From positions 558,001 through 622,000 of the forward strand of contig NZ_CP049303.1 in assembly GCF_019443985.1 (NCBI RefSeq): a stretch of DNA of 64,000 bases, given 5' to 3'. A program made the position numbers and the translations under genes. Positions 1 to 9,483 of this stretch are shown here, piece by piece. The DNA is from Liquorilactobacillus hordei DSM 19519. Its GTDB lineage: Bacteria > Bacillota > Bacilli > Lactobacillales > Lactobacillaceae. Under the pieces are notes generated by a model. That model saw nothing but the letters and a program-made list of their open reading frames with translations, had not been told where the DNA came from and did not search any database. The first letter of the stretch is position 1. The number at the start of each line of letters is the position of its first letter.

Positions 1-1
1 T

Positions 2-1048
2 CAAGAAGAAGAACATCTTAATTTAAATCCACTTAGCAGTTTGTTCATGTTCATGATGGCGATGTTTATTACTGTACCACAGTTAGTATGGAAAAACGGT
101 TCTGTTGAATTTGTGCAATCGCTCAGTAAAACCAATATTATTGGTGGTGGATATGCAGTTTCAACTTCTGGAGTTACCAGAATAGCCGCTGTCGGAATTT
201 TTACAGGTTTAGTTGTTGGTTGGCTTACAGTACAGATTTATCGTTTTACTATAAAGCATAATTGGGCAATCAAGATGCCTGCCGCGGTCCCAGCTGGAGT
301 GGCTAATTCTTTCAGTTCCTTGATTCCAGGATTCTGTGTTGCAATTGTTGTTTCCCTACTCAATATGTTGCTTATCTTTGTAGGAACAGACATTTTCAAA
401 GTTCTCTACATTCCATTCTCATTTATTAGTAATATTGCAGATACATGGTGGGGATTCTTGGTAATCATTTTCTTGATTCATTTTCTGTGGTGGTTTGGAA
501 TCCATGGTGCTACAATTATCAGTTCGTTTTATACTCCGATTGTTCTAGCTAATATGGCATCTAATAAATTAGGAGCAGATCATTTCTTTGCCGGTGATCC
601 AATGAATGCTTTTGTTATTATCGGTGGTTCTGGTGCAACTTTAGGAATGACAATCTGGTTAGTTTCTAGAGCAAAGTCAATTCAATTACGAGAAATTGGA
701 AAGGCGGAAATTGTACCTGCGTTCTTTAATATTAATGAGCCAATACTTTTTGGATTACCAATCGTCTACAACGTCCAATTATTTATTCCGTTCGTCCTAG
801 CACCAATAGCTTCTGGAATAGTTGGATACTTTGCAGTTACCACACATCTGGTAGACAAGATTATTGCACAACAGCCTTGGCCAACTCCAATTGGATTGGG
901 AGGGTTTATGGCAACAGCAAGCTGGAAAGGCGGGATATTAGCAATTATTTGTGCAACTGTCGCATTTGTTGTATGGTATCCATTCATTAGACATTATGAT
1001 CGTGTCTTATTAAAACAAGAACAAGAGCAAGAACAGAAAAAATATTAG
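2..1048 (+). CDS. PTS lactose/cellobiose-type EIIC (partial, 5' end outside the window)
   Basis: Membrane component of a phosphotransferase system of the lactose/cellobiose family, which imports a beta-glucoside or similar disaccharide with phosphorylation. The reading frame is open to the left edge, and the first TTG (41) and ATGs lie inside a typical EIIC stretch (PLSSLFMF), so the true start is upstream. About 348 residues are visible of a family length near 430-450. The visible part is strongly hydrophobic, with about seven or eight membrane spans, the HGA triplet of the EIIC core (WFGIHGA) and the NINEPILFGLPIV motif typical of the family. Followed at 1257 by a GH1 6-phospho-glycosidase and at 2721 by EIIA, so substrate and pathway agree. 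EIIB is not in the window and presumably lies upstream. The exact sugar is inferred, not shown. Confidence 0.93.
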   Translation, partial: QEEEHLNLNPLSSLFMFMMAMFITVPQLVWKNGSVEFVQSLSKTNIIGGGYAVSTSGVTRIAAVGIFTGLVVGWLTVQIYRFTIKHNWAIKMPAAVPAGVANSFSSLIPGFCVAIVVSLLNMLLIFVGTDIFKVLYIPFSFISNIADTWWGFLVIIFLIHFLWWFGIHGATIISSFYTPIVLANMASNKLGADHFFAGDPMNAFVIIGGSGATLGMTIWLVSRAKSIQLREIGKAEIVPAFFNINEPILFGLPIVYNVQLFIPFVLAPIASGIVGYFAVTTHLVDKIIAQQPWPTPIGLGGFMATASWKGGILAIICATVAFVVWYPFIRHYDRVLLKQEQEQEQKKY

Positions 1049-1081
1049 TATTTAATATTCATTTAAATAAAAGATGTTAAT

Positions 1082-1142
1082 GAGCCACAAAAATAAATTA
1101 TGGTTCTTCAAGGTTAATGGGAAGTATATTGGTGAACCATAA
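1082..1142 (+). promoter_or_regulatory. Possible RNA leader: inverted repeat between EIIC and GH1 genes
   Basis: A perfect 9-bp inverted repeat (TTATGGTTC at 1098-1106, GAACCATAA at 1134-1142) encloses a 27-nt loop and ends exactly where a terminator-like hairpin begins. A short GAGCC (1082-1086) is complementary to GGCTC (1145-1149) inside that terminator, so alternative pairing is possible. No match to the LicT/BglG antiterminator target could be recognised. The role is inferred. Confidence 0.35.
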
Positions 1143-1172
1143 AAGGCTCTCTTCAAGAGGGCCTTTTATTTT
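1141..1172 (+). terminator. Intrinsic terminator (or attenuator) before the GH1 gene
   Basis: An 11-bp stem (1141-1151 with 1157-1167, one G-T pair) with loop TTCAA is followed by ATTTT. It separates EIIC from the GH1 gene. It may end the EIIC transcript partly or attenuate the downstream genes. Confidence 0.7.
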
Positions 1173-1190
1173 GAAGATAAATGAGATTAA

Positions 1191-2705
<1,515 letters not shown>

Positions 2706-2720
2706 TTGGAGATGATTTAA

Positions 2721-3041
2721 ATGGATGAAAAACAACAAGAGATAATTATGGGATTAATTATAAATGGAGGGAATGCTAAAGGTGAGGCCTTTGAAGCTAT
2801 TAAAGCAGCAAAAGAAGGTGATTTTGAGACAGCAGATGAAAAGTTAAAGAGTGCAGATGAATTCATGGCTCAAGCACACAATGCGCAAACTGGAATGTTA
2901 ACTGCTGAGGCCAATGGTGATCATGCAGAAGTTAATTTGTTAATGGTTCATGCACAAGATCATATTATGAATGCAATTACCTTTAGGGATTTGGCCGGAG
3001 AGCTGGTTGATTTGTATCGAAAGCTTGCTACAAAACAATAG
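2721..3041 (+). CDS. PTS lactose/cellobiose-type EIIA
   Basis: Small cytoplasmic phosphocarrier of 106 residues, the normal family length. It takes phosphate from HPr on a conserved histidine and passes it to EIIB. The motif LMVHAQDH contains the phosphorylated His (H77, equivalent to His78 of staphylococcal/lactococcal IIA-Lac) and the Asp (D80) that holds the trimer's metal ion. The rest is helical and Ala/Glu-rich, as in the three-helix trimeric IIA-Lac fold. GGAG lies about 9 nt before the ATG. It follows the GH1 gene by 15 nt and is the last gene of the PTS operon here. Confidence 0.94.
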   Translation: MDEKQQEIIMGLIINGGNAKGEAFEAIKAAKEGDFETADEKLKSADEFMAQAHNAQTGMLTAEANGDHAEVNLLMVHAQDHIMNAITFRDLAGELVDLYRKLATKQ

Positions 3042-3096
3042 ATAAGTTTCTTGTTGATTTTTGAAGTGAAGTTTATAATCACTTTTGAGGTGAGTA

Positions 3097-3273
3097 ATGG
3101 TGAACTATGTGTTGCGTGTAAAAAATCCCCAAAAGATTTTATTTGATGTTGCAAAATTCAATGTACGTGCGCAAAAGTTGTATCAAAAGATTGGTTTCGA
3201 AGTTGTGAATTATCATGAACAAGAAACAAATGGAGGAAGTTATCCGTTTGTTTTGATGGTTAAATCAGTCTGA
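3097..3273 (+). pseudogene. GNAT acetyltransferase C-terminal remnant (58 codons)
   Basis: A short frame encodes 58 residues that match only the end of a GNAT N-acetyltransferase: DVAKFNVRAQKLYQKIGFE is the classic 'N..A..LYek.GF' acetyl-CoA motif, followed by the final strands (PFVLMVK). The N-terminal two thirds, including the main acetyl-CoA loop, are absent and upstream frames are closed (stop at 3091). A GAGG (3087-3090) and an ATG happen to precede it, so a small product could still be made, but it cannot be a full enzyme. Most likely a decayed gene. Confidence 0.7.
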
Positions 3274-3307
3274 TAATTATCTGTTAGAAAAAGTTATGAC
3301 AATTGTC

Positions 3308-3345
3308 ATCCCCAGTCAATTACAATCCTGACTGGGGATTTTTAT
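3308..3345 (+). terminator. Intrinsic terminator
   Basis: A perfect 11-bp stem (ATCCCCAGTCA, 3308-3318, with TGACTGGGGAT, 3329-3339) is followed by a T run. It insulates the ABC/two-component operon from the PTS operon. Confidence 0.9.
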
Positions 3346-3378
3346 TGCCCTGACTTAAGATAAGTTACATGGGGGTGC

Positions 3379-4278
3379 ATGATGGAGCAGATAATAAGTA
3401 TAGAAAACTTGAGTTTTAGTTATGGTAAAAATGAAATTATAAAAGGTTTGAATTTGAGTGTTAATAAGGGTGAAATTATTGGCTTAATTGGTGAAAATGG
3501 AGCGGGAAAAACAACTTTATTGAATATCTTACTAGGATTGTTACCAAGTAAGAAGAACGTTCAGGTGTTTGGTGGTCATCCAGGCTCATTGCTTGCAAAA
3601 CAAAAGATTGGGTCAATGCTACAAGGAGATTTAAGATTATCTAATGTCAGAGTTGAAGAATTTTTGGAAGAAGTTGCGATGCAATATAACAATGCTAATC
3701 CACTGGAATCAATACTAATAAAGCTGAATTTAGTACCACATCGGCGCAAGTTCTTGAAGGAATTATCAGGTGGACTGATGCGTAGAGTTACATTTGCACA
3801 GGCGCTGTTGAGCAATCCTGATTTACTTTTTTTGGATGAACCGACTGTTGGAATGGATGCACAAGCAAGGCACATTTTCTGGGAGTCGATTGAAGAACTT
3901 CGTGAACAAGGTAAGACAATGATTATTACAAGCCATTATCTGGAAGAGATTCAACAGGTTGCTAGTCGGCTAATTGTTTTACAAGCAGGAAAGTTCACAT
4001 TCGAAGGAACTTTAAAAGAACTGCAAGCACTGCATAAACAAACCACAATTAGTATTACTAGTGAATCTGAACAACATAATTTTGCAGAGTTAGTTGGAGT
4101 AGTTAACGTTGAAGAAAGTGGCAGTCAAGTTGTAATCAAATCAGTTGATGGAGACAGAACACTTAAAGAATTATTATTGAAATATCCGAGAGTTTCAAAT
4201 ATTACGGTTGAACATGAGACATTAGAAAAAATATTTTTACAGATGACAACAGATAGGGGGAACAGTAAAAATGACTAA
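3379..4278 (+). CDS. ABC-2 exporter ATP-binding protein (YvfR-like)
   Basis: Cytoplasmic ATPase subunit of an ABC-2 type exporter, 299 residues. Walker A GENGAGKTT (about 38-46), signature LSGGL (C-loop), Walker B LLFLDEPTVGMD and the switch His in TSHYLEE are all intact. The C-terminal 80 residues form the usual extra domain of this subfamily. First gene of a four-gene operon; its end overlaps the permease start by 8 nt. The order ATPase, permease, NarL-type kinase, response regulator matches Bacillus subtilis yvfRSTU. The substrate is unknown; such modules often answer cell-envelope stress or antimicrobial peptides (inference). Confidence 0.9.
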   Translation: MMEQIISIENLSFSYGKNEIIKGLNLSVNKGEIIGLIGENGAGKTTLLNILLGLLPSKKNVQVFGGHPGSLLAKQKIGSMLQGDLRLSNVRVEEFLEEVAMQYNNANPLESILIKLNLVPHRRKFLKELSGGLMRRVTFAQALLSNPDLLFLDEPTVGMDAQARHIFWESIEELREQGKTMIITSHYLEEIQQVASRLIVLQAGKFTFEGTLKELQALHKQTTISITSESEQHNFAELVGVVNVEESGSQVVIKSVDGDRTLKELLLKYPRVSNITVEHETLEKIFLQMTTDRGNSKND

Positions 4279-5035
4279 AATTATAAGACAGCTAAAGTTT
4301 GATGCACTAAGAATAATGATTCGTAATAAATCGTTTTTATTTTTCACGTTATTAATGCCTGCGGGATTTTATTTATTATTTACAAAGATAATGATTGTGG
4401 GGAGCGGCCCAGAGATGCATCAATTTTATATGACCTATATGGGCAGTATGATAATCTATAGTGGAGTAATCGGTGCCGTTTTTGGGGTGGCAACAATTTT
4501 AAAAAGTGATCGTGATAAGGGGTTGGTTTTATTTCTGCAAATGACACCGACTGGCAGTAAAAATTATTATATTTCCGTATATACAATTACTGTATTGCTA
4601 AATCTTTGTGCTGTGATTGTTTTGGGAATACTTGCTCGTTTCGTTAATAATGTTAATTTTAGTTTAGAACAATTTGCTGTGATTTTACTGATTGTATTAA
4701 TTGGGCAGATTCCAATGATCTTGTTAGGAACACTGATGTCTTATTTTAAAACGCAAGAAACTTTGAGTGTTGCCAGTAACTTGATTGCCTTTCCGTTAGC
4801 AATAGTCAGCGGGCTGTGGTGGCCAATCAATACCATGCCAGATTGGTTGCAAGGGATTGGCAAAGTAATGCCAACTTATTTTGCGAATAATTTGTTAGAA
4901 AAAACAATGCTTCATGGTGAACTAGATTTAGGAGACATTTATGGTATTATTACGTGGATAGCGATTATGTTTAGCATAACAATTTTAGTTGTAAAGATAC
5001 AGCAAAAGAAGGGACTAAGAATTAGTGAAGCTTAA
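4271..5035 (+). CDS. ABC-2 type permease (YvfS-like)
   Basis: Integral membrane subunit of 254 residues with six predicted spans, typical of ABC-2 permeases: a first span near residues 20-35, a cluster from 55 to 185 and a last span near 225-245. The segment SGLWWPINTMPDWLQGIGKVMPT (roughly 175-200) is the conserved region before the last spans in daunorubicin/YvfS-like exporters. Starts 8 nt inside the ATPase gene with AGGGGG upstream and ends inside the kinase gene, showing tight translational coupling. It forms the exporter with the preceding ATPase. Confidence 0.88.
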   Translation: MTKIIRQLKFDALRIMIRNKSFLFFTLLMPAGFYLLFTKIMIVGSGPEMHQFYMTYMGSMIIYSGVIGAVFGVATILKSDRDKGLVLFLQMTPTGSKNYYISVYTITVLLNLCAVIVLGILARFVNNVNFSLEQFAVILLIVLIGQIPMILLGTLMSYFKTQETLSVASNLIAFPLAIVSGLWWPINTMPDWLQGIGKVMPTYFANNLLEKTMLHGELDLGDIYGIITWIAIMFSITILVVKIQQKKGLRISEA

Positions 5036-6137
5036 AGGCTTTAGTAAACTCAAAAAAATAGATTGGGTATCATATGTCTGGCTGATATATTTACCTTACA
5101 CGTTGATACAGTTTATCCCGATTAAAAGTAATGAAGATGTCTATTGGTTTTTATTAGCGGGATTATTTCTGATTCTCTATATTATTGTTAATGAGATTAG
5201 AGAATACCGTTATCTCACAATTCCACTGGAATTATTAGTAACAGGGATATTTGCAATTTTTGATTTTAATCTGTATCTGATTATTTTCCCTGCTTGGCAA
5301 GTACCTTGGATATTAGTGCATTATCCAAGAAAGTATCAAAAATATTTTCTTATGGCTTATTACCTAATAATCGGAATTACTTTGGTAAGAATTCAATTGA
5401 GGTATCCTGAATTTTGGAGAGATAGTTCCTCAATGGGAATTATTTTCCCATTAGTTTCACCAATCTGTTCTAGTATATTGTCAATTTCGTCATTTAGACA
5501 GCATCAGTTAAATCAGACTAATCGTAGACTTGAAACGATTATCCAGCGTGGTGAACGGGAACGCATTGCACGTGATCTACATGATACACTGGGGCAAAGC
5601 TTTTCGATGATTACGATAAAAACAGAACTAGCAAAGAAGCTCTTAATTAAGAATCCAGATAAAGTAGCTGCAGAATTAAATGATATTGAACAGACTAGTC
5701 GACAGAATCTACAATTAGTACGTTCAATTGTTAATAATCTACATCAAAAGTCTCTCAATGAAATTCTCTTGGAACAGGGCAAGAATCTTGCAACGGCAAA
5801 TATTTTATTACTTACTAAAGGTGAGGAGCAGGCAGTCAAATGGCCAACACAAACGCAAGCAGTTTTTGGGAAGTCTTTGACTGAGGCAATTAGCAACATC
5901 TTGCATCACGCAAATGCACATCAAGTTCAGTTGCTTTTTTATTCAGATGAGGATATTTATAGAGTTGAAGTAATTGATGATGGAGTTGGCAAAAGATTTG
6001 TAAGAGCAGGTGGCAATGGAATCAGAGGAATGCGTGAACGAATGACTCAAGCAAATGGAAAATTTGAAATCTATCATGATTATCGTGGAACACATGTGGT
6101 ATTGACTCAAATGAAAGTGACTGAGGATAATGATTAA
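5025..6137 (+). CDS. Sensor histidine kinase, HisKA_3/NarL family (YvfT-like)
   Basis: Membrane sensor kinase of 370 residues. Several hydrophobic spans fill residues 15-155 with almost no extracellular loop, which suggests sensing in the membrane or through the transporter. The dimerisation/phosphoacceptor box RERIARDLHDTLGQ holds the phosphorylated H186. The HATPase domain shows the N box (EAISNILHHANA) and G boxes (DDGVGK, GGNGIRGMRER). Starts with GTG, overlapping the permease by 11 nt, and overlaps the regulator by 8 nt. Expected to phosphorylate the next gene's product and control the exporter genes. Confidence 0.92.
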   Translation: MKLKGFSKLKKIDWVSYVWLIYLPYTLIQFIPIKSNEDVYWFLLAGLFLILYIIVNEIREYRYLTIPLELLVTGIFAIFDFNLYLIIFPAWQVPWILVHYPRKYQKYFLMAYYLIIGITLVRIQLRYPEFWRDSSSMGIIFPLVSPICSSILSISSFRQHQLNQTNRRLETIIQRGERERIARDLHDTLGQSFSMITIKTELAKKLLIKNPDKVAAELNDIEQTSRQNLQLVRSIVNNLHQKSLNEILLEQGKNLATANILLLTKGEEQAVKWPTQTQAVFGKSLTEAISNILHHANAHQVQLLFYSDEDIYRVEVIDDGVGKRFVRAGGNGIRGMRERMTQANGKFEIYHDYRGTHVVLTQMKVTEDND

Positions 6138-6735
6138 AATATATATAGCAGAAGATCAGAGTTTATTAAATAGTGCGTTGACACAGTTATTAAATCTGGA
6201 AGATGATTTTCAGGTTGTAGGTAATGCTGTTGATGGAGCAAAAGCTTGGCAAGACTTGCAAGTCTTGAAACCAGATGTTGTGATTTTAGATATTGAAATG
6301 CCTAAGATGACAGGCTTAGAGGTTGCGTTGCAGGTAAATAAAAAGAACTTGCAGGAGAAAGTTATTATTCTGACGACATTTGCGCAAAAAGCTTATTTTG
6401 AACAAGCCGTGCTAGCGAATGTTTCGGGTTATTTGTTAAAAGATAGTCCTAGTGAAGAGCTTATAGCTGCAATTAGAGATGTATCTGCCGGTAAAACGAT
6501 TTTTGCGCCAGAATTGGTAGTTGACATGATTTCCGCAGAGAACAATCCACTTAGTACAAGAGAGTTGGAAATTCTGAAGGTAGCTGAGAGTGGTATTACA
6601 ACAAAGCAGATAGCACAGCAACTTTTCTTATCAGAGGGAACGGTGCGTAATTATCTGTCTGCAGTCTTCAGTAAGTTAGGGGTACATAATAGAATTGAAG
6701 CGATTAAGGTAGTTAAGAAGAATAAATGGCTCTGA
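6130..6735 (+). CDS. Response regulator, NarL/LuxR family (YvfU-like)
   Basis: Two-domain regulator of 201 residues. The receiver domain carries the acidic pair E8/D9, the phosphoacceptor D54 (VILDIEMPKMTG) and the conserved Lys in LLKDSPSEE. The C-terminal LuxR-type helix-turn-helix (about 138-195) shows LSTRELEILKVAESG and IAQQLFLSEGTVRNYLS. Cognate partner of the overlapping kinase. No terminator is obvious directly behind it; the next gene (gpx) has its own ribosome site 60 nt on. Confidence 0.94.
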   Translation: MIKIYIAEDQSLLNSALTQLLNLEDDFQVVGNAVDGAKAWQDLQVLKPDVVILDIEMPKMTGLEVALQVNKKNLQEKVIILTTFAQKAYFEQAVLANVSGYLLKDSPSEELIAAIRDVSAGKTIFAPELVVDMISAENNPLSTRELEILKVAESGITTKQIAQQLFLSEGTVRNYLSAVFSKLGVHNRIEAIKVVKKNKWL

Positions 6736-6815
6736 AATTTAAATGAACCAGCTAATATCTTATCAAATTAAAACTTTGGGATTATACTTGTACTTAAAAG
6801 GAGATGACACAAGAA

Positions 6816-7301
6816 ATGACTACAATATACGATTTTGAGGTATCACGTGAAGATGGAGAGAAGTACCAACTCTCAAAGTACGAAGGTAAGACAATGCTGA
6901 TTGTCAATACAGCTACAAAATGCGGTTTGGCGCCACAGTTTGCAGAATTAGAAGAACTTTACGAGAAGTATAAAGATGAGGGGCTAGTTATTTTAGGATT
7001 TCCATCTAATCAGTTTAAGCAAGAGCTTGCTAATGGCCAAGATGCTGCGCAAGCATGTCGGACGACATATGGAGTGTCATTTCCAATGCATGAGTTAACC
7101 GTTGTGAACGGAAAAGAAACTGCACCATTATTTAAATATCTAAAAAAAGAGGCACCAGGTGAACTGGGCAATTCAATTAAGTGGAATTTTACTAAGTTCT
7201 TGATAGATCCAACGGGCAAAGTTCTACAGCGTTTTGCACCAAAAACAAAACCCAAGGCATTTGAGAACGATATCCAGAAAGTCTTGCCACAAATAAAATA
7301 A
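6816..7301 (+). CDS. Glutathione peroxidase family thiol peroxidase
   Basis: Cytosolic peroxidase of 161 residues that reduces H2O2 and organic hydroperoxides. The catalytic tetrad is present: Cys36 in NTATKCGLAPQF (Cys, not selenocysteine), Gln66 in PSNQF, and Trp/Asn in KWNFTKF. A second Cys (C81, QACRTTYG) is placed where thioredoxin-dependent members have their resolving Cys, so thioredoxin is a likelier reductant than glutathione (inference). Start: ATG at 6816 gives the usual MTTIYDFEV N-terminus; an ATG at 6804 abuts the AAAGGAG ribosome site and is too close. Single gene, followed by a bidirectional terminator. Confidence 0.93.
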   Translation: MTTIYDFEVSREDGEKYQLSKYEGKTMLIVNTATKCGLAPQFAELEELYEKYKDEGLVILGFPSNQFKQELANGQDAAQACRTTYGVSFPMHELTVVNGKETAPLFKYLKKEAPGELGNSIKWNFTKFLIDPTGKVLQRFAPKTKPKAFENDIQKVLPQIK

Positions 7302-7312
7302 TATGTGGAATT

Positions 7313-7432
7313 AAAAAAAGAGATTAGGCCAAAAGTTAACTTTTGAACCTATCTCTTTTTTATTGTGAGTAAATATGTTCCATGAGTCAAAATTATCCGT
7401 CTAACTCTAAATTCTCTCGACTTATGCCACAC
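7313..7432 (-). repeat. 3'-end repeat element, copy 1 (includes terminator 7313-7362)
   Basis: Read on the minus strand, the element starts with GTGGCATAAGTCG (7430-7418), has a middle CATGGAACAT segment (about 7384-7375) and ends in a hairpin with TTCAAAAGTTAACTTTTG flanked by AGATAGG/CCTAATCT arms and T runs on both sides. It lies behind the NRAMP-like gene in that gene's orientation; the hairpin can also end the gpx transcript. Related copies: 14098-14269, 35316-35429, 61104-61205. Confidence 0.7.
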
Positions 7433-7461
7433 TTTTTGTGTTAAAAGTACCATTAAGTTAT

Positions 7462-8691
7462 TTAAAACAATCCAATCACTGTTTTGATGCTTGCAAAGGC
7501 CATGAAGGCAACAACGAACCAACCAGAAAAAATTAACCATTTTGGATGGTGATAATCACCAACAATTTTTTTAGAAACACTAGCAATTAAAAGAATTGCC
7601 AGTGCAATAGGGAGGACAAATCCATTAGCTGCTCCCACAAAAACTAGGACCTTTGCGGGACTCCCGACAATATAGAAGATGACAGTTGAAATTACAATAA
7701 AACTAATGATTAATACTTTACGTGATTTTTGCAGGTCATTTTTTGATTTAACTGCAAAATCTAAGAAAGAAGTTGAGGTAAATGTTGAACCGAGAATGGA
7801 GGTCATCCCAGCTGCAAAGAGTAACAATCCAAAGAATTTGTAACCAAAGTTGCCTGCAGCATACTTAAAAATTGAAGCTGCGGGGTTCGTAGGATCAAGC
7901 TTGTATCCCGTTACGACAACAGAAAGCCCTGCTAGGAAAAGTAATACACGGATAAAAGAGGCAATTCCAATCCCTGTCAAGGCACCTTCGTTAACATACT
8001 TAATGTTTTGTTTACCCTTCATTCCACCTTCAATGAGTCGATGACCACCGGAAAATGAAATATAACCACCAACAGTTCCGCCAACAATTGTAACAATTGA
8101 ATAGAAATCAATTTTTGTAGGTAAAAATGTATGATGAACGGCCGCCTGATAAGGCACTGCCATGATAAAGATAATGTAAAGTAAGATAGCAACCTTAACA
8201 ACAGCCAGAATTTGAACAGTGCGATCCATAACAGTTAATGCATTTTTAACAACAAAGATGATAATTGCAAGCGCACCTGCAATTACGGCACCATTTTCGG
8301 GTGAGATGCCGAAAAGTACATTAAGCCCAAGGCCTGCACCACCAACATTTCCAATATTGAAGAAAAGGCCACCAACTGCAACAAGAAATGAAAGTAAATA
8401 TCCAAGGCCAGGGAAAATATCATTTGCAATTACTTGTGCTTTTTTACCGCTGACAACAATAATTCGCCAAACATTCATTTGGACAATAATATCAAAAACA
8501 ATACAAATTAGAATGGCAAAACCAAAATCAGCTCCCATTTGTCCGGTAAATGTAGCAGTTTGGGTTAGAAATCCTGGACCTACGGCAGCCATAGCCATTA
8601 AAAATGCAGCACCCATTGCAATACTGCGTGGAGAAGCTTTAGGGCCATTTAAATCAGGGATGTTATTAGAATCTTTTGATTTGTTCATCAT
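7462..8691 (-). CDS. NRAMP-related transporter of the 5-oxoprolinase cluster (YcsG-like)
   Basis: Integral membrane protein of 409 residues with about eleven spans, related to NRAMP (LeuT fold). It corresponds to B. subtilis YcsG, which sits beside ycsF-ycsI-kipI-kipA in the same way. The NRAMP metal-site motifs are missing: the first-span motif DPGN is replaced by GPGFLTQTATFTG (38-50), and the sixth-span MPH motif by GGTVGGYISFSGGHR (204-218). It is therefore unlikely to carry Mn2+ or Fe2+. Last gene of the pxp operon, 30 nt behind pxpA. Import of 5-oxoproline or another small organic acid is a plausible inference, not shown. Confidence 0.8.
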   Translation of the reverse strand: MMNKSKDSNNIPDLNGPKASPRSIAMGAAFLMAMAAVGPGFLTQTATFTGQMGADFGFAILICIVFDIIVQMNVWRIIVVSGKKAQVIANDIFPGLGYLLSFLVAVGGLFFNIGNVGGAGLGLNVLFGISPENGAVIAGALAIIIFVVKNALTVMDRTVQILAVVKVAILLYIIFIMAVPYQAAVHHTFLPTKIDFYSIVTIVGGTVGGYISFSGGHRLIEGGMKGKQNIKYVNEGALTGIGIASFIRVLLFLAGLSVVVTGYKLDPTNPAASIFKYAAGNFGYKFFGLLLFAAGMTSILGSTFTSTSFLDFAVKSKNDLQKSRKVLIISFIVISTVIFYIVGSPAKVLVFVGAANGFVLPIALAILLIASVSKKIVGDYHHPKWLIFSGWFVVAFMAFASIKTVIGLF

Positions 8692-8721
8692 AGTGAAATT
8701 CCTTCTCTCTTTATGGTTTCT

Positions 8722-9471
8722 TTAAAAAGCCTGAAGCTTAATTTTATTTTGCTGAAGTGTTTCACGGAGATTAGCGACAATCGCCAATGCTGCTGCATTA
8801 TCACCATGGACACAGATAGAATCAGCTTGTAGTGGTACGGTTGAGCCGTCAATCGCAGTTACTGCTTGATTCTTTACCATTTCAAGTACATGTGCAGCAA
8901 CTTCTGCGGGGTCAGTAATAACAGCATTTGCTTCACTTCTGGGTACTAGATTACCATCAGGCAAATAATTTCGATCACCGAACACTTCTTGTACGCAACG
9001 TATGCCAACAGTTTCTGCTGCTTGGACTGTTTTGCTACCTGCAAGAGCATAGATTGGAAGGTCTGGATCGATAGACTTAATTGCATGACAGATTGCTAAT
9101 GAGAGTTCATAGTCCTTAGCTGCCATATTATAAAGTGCCCCATGAGGCTTGACATGATGGAGTTTCTTTGAAGATGTAAAAGCCTGAAGTGCTCCAACTT
9201 GATAAGTTATTAGATGTTCAACTTCTGCAGGTTGCAATAGCATATTTCGTCTACCAAACCCTTGCAAGTCAGGATAACCGGGATGTGCCCCAATCCCGAC
9301 ACCCGCTTCTTCAGCTAAGGCGACAGTTTTAGCCATCACGTCAGGATCACTGGCGTGGAAACCACATGCAATATTAACGGAAGTTACTAGTTGAATAATT
9401 TCCTTGTCTTTTCCTAGATTATAGCGACCAAAGCTCTCACCTAAATCACTGTTTAAATCAATTTTTGTCAC
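8722..9471 (-). CDS. pxpA: 5-oxoprolinase subunit A (LamB/YcsF family)
   Basis: Cytoplasmic protein of 249 residues. With PxpB and PxpC it forms the prokaryotic ATP-dependent 5-oxoprolinase that opens 5-oxoproline to glutamate. The family signature DLNSDLGESFGRY at the N-terminus, VNIACGFHASDP, GAHPGYPDLQGFGRR, VKPHGALYN and the C-terminal CVHGDN motif are all present and intact. Start: GTG at 9471, 9 nt behind AGGAG; an upstream TTG (9480) touches the ribosome site. Sixth gene of the operon, 12 nt behind the UPF0317 gene. Confidence 0.93.
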   Translation of the reverse strand: MTKIDLNSDLGESFGRYNLGKDKEIIQLVTSVNIACGFHASDPDVMAKTVALAEEAGVGIGAHPGYPDLQGFGRRNMLLQPAEVEHLITYQVGALQAFTSSKKLHHVKPHGALYNMAAKDYELSLAICHAIKSIDPDLPIYALAGSKTVQAAETVGIRCVQEVFGDRNYLPDGNLVPRSEANAVITDPAEVAAHVLEMVKNQAVTAIDGSTVPLQADSICVHGDNAAALAIVANLRETLQQNKIKLQAF

Positions 9472-9483
9472 TGAAATCAACTC

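Noticed and set aside
7462..8691. MntH-type Mn2+ transporter as identity
   Set aside because: The metal ligand motifs are missing and the operon context is 5-oxoproline metabolism.
8219..8725. Plus-strand frame of 168 codons
   Set aside because: It lies fully opposite the NRAMP-like gene, is Pro/Ile-rich as expected for an antisense frame of a membrane protein, and has no ribosome site.
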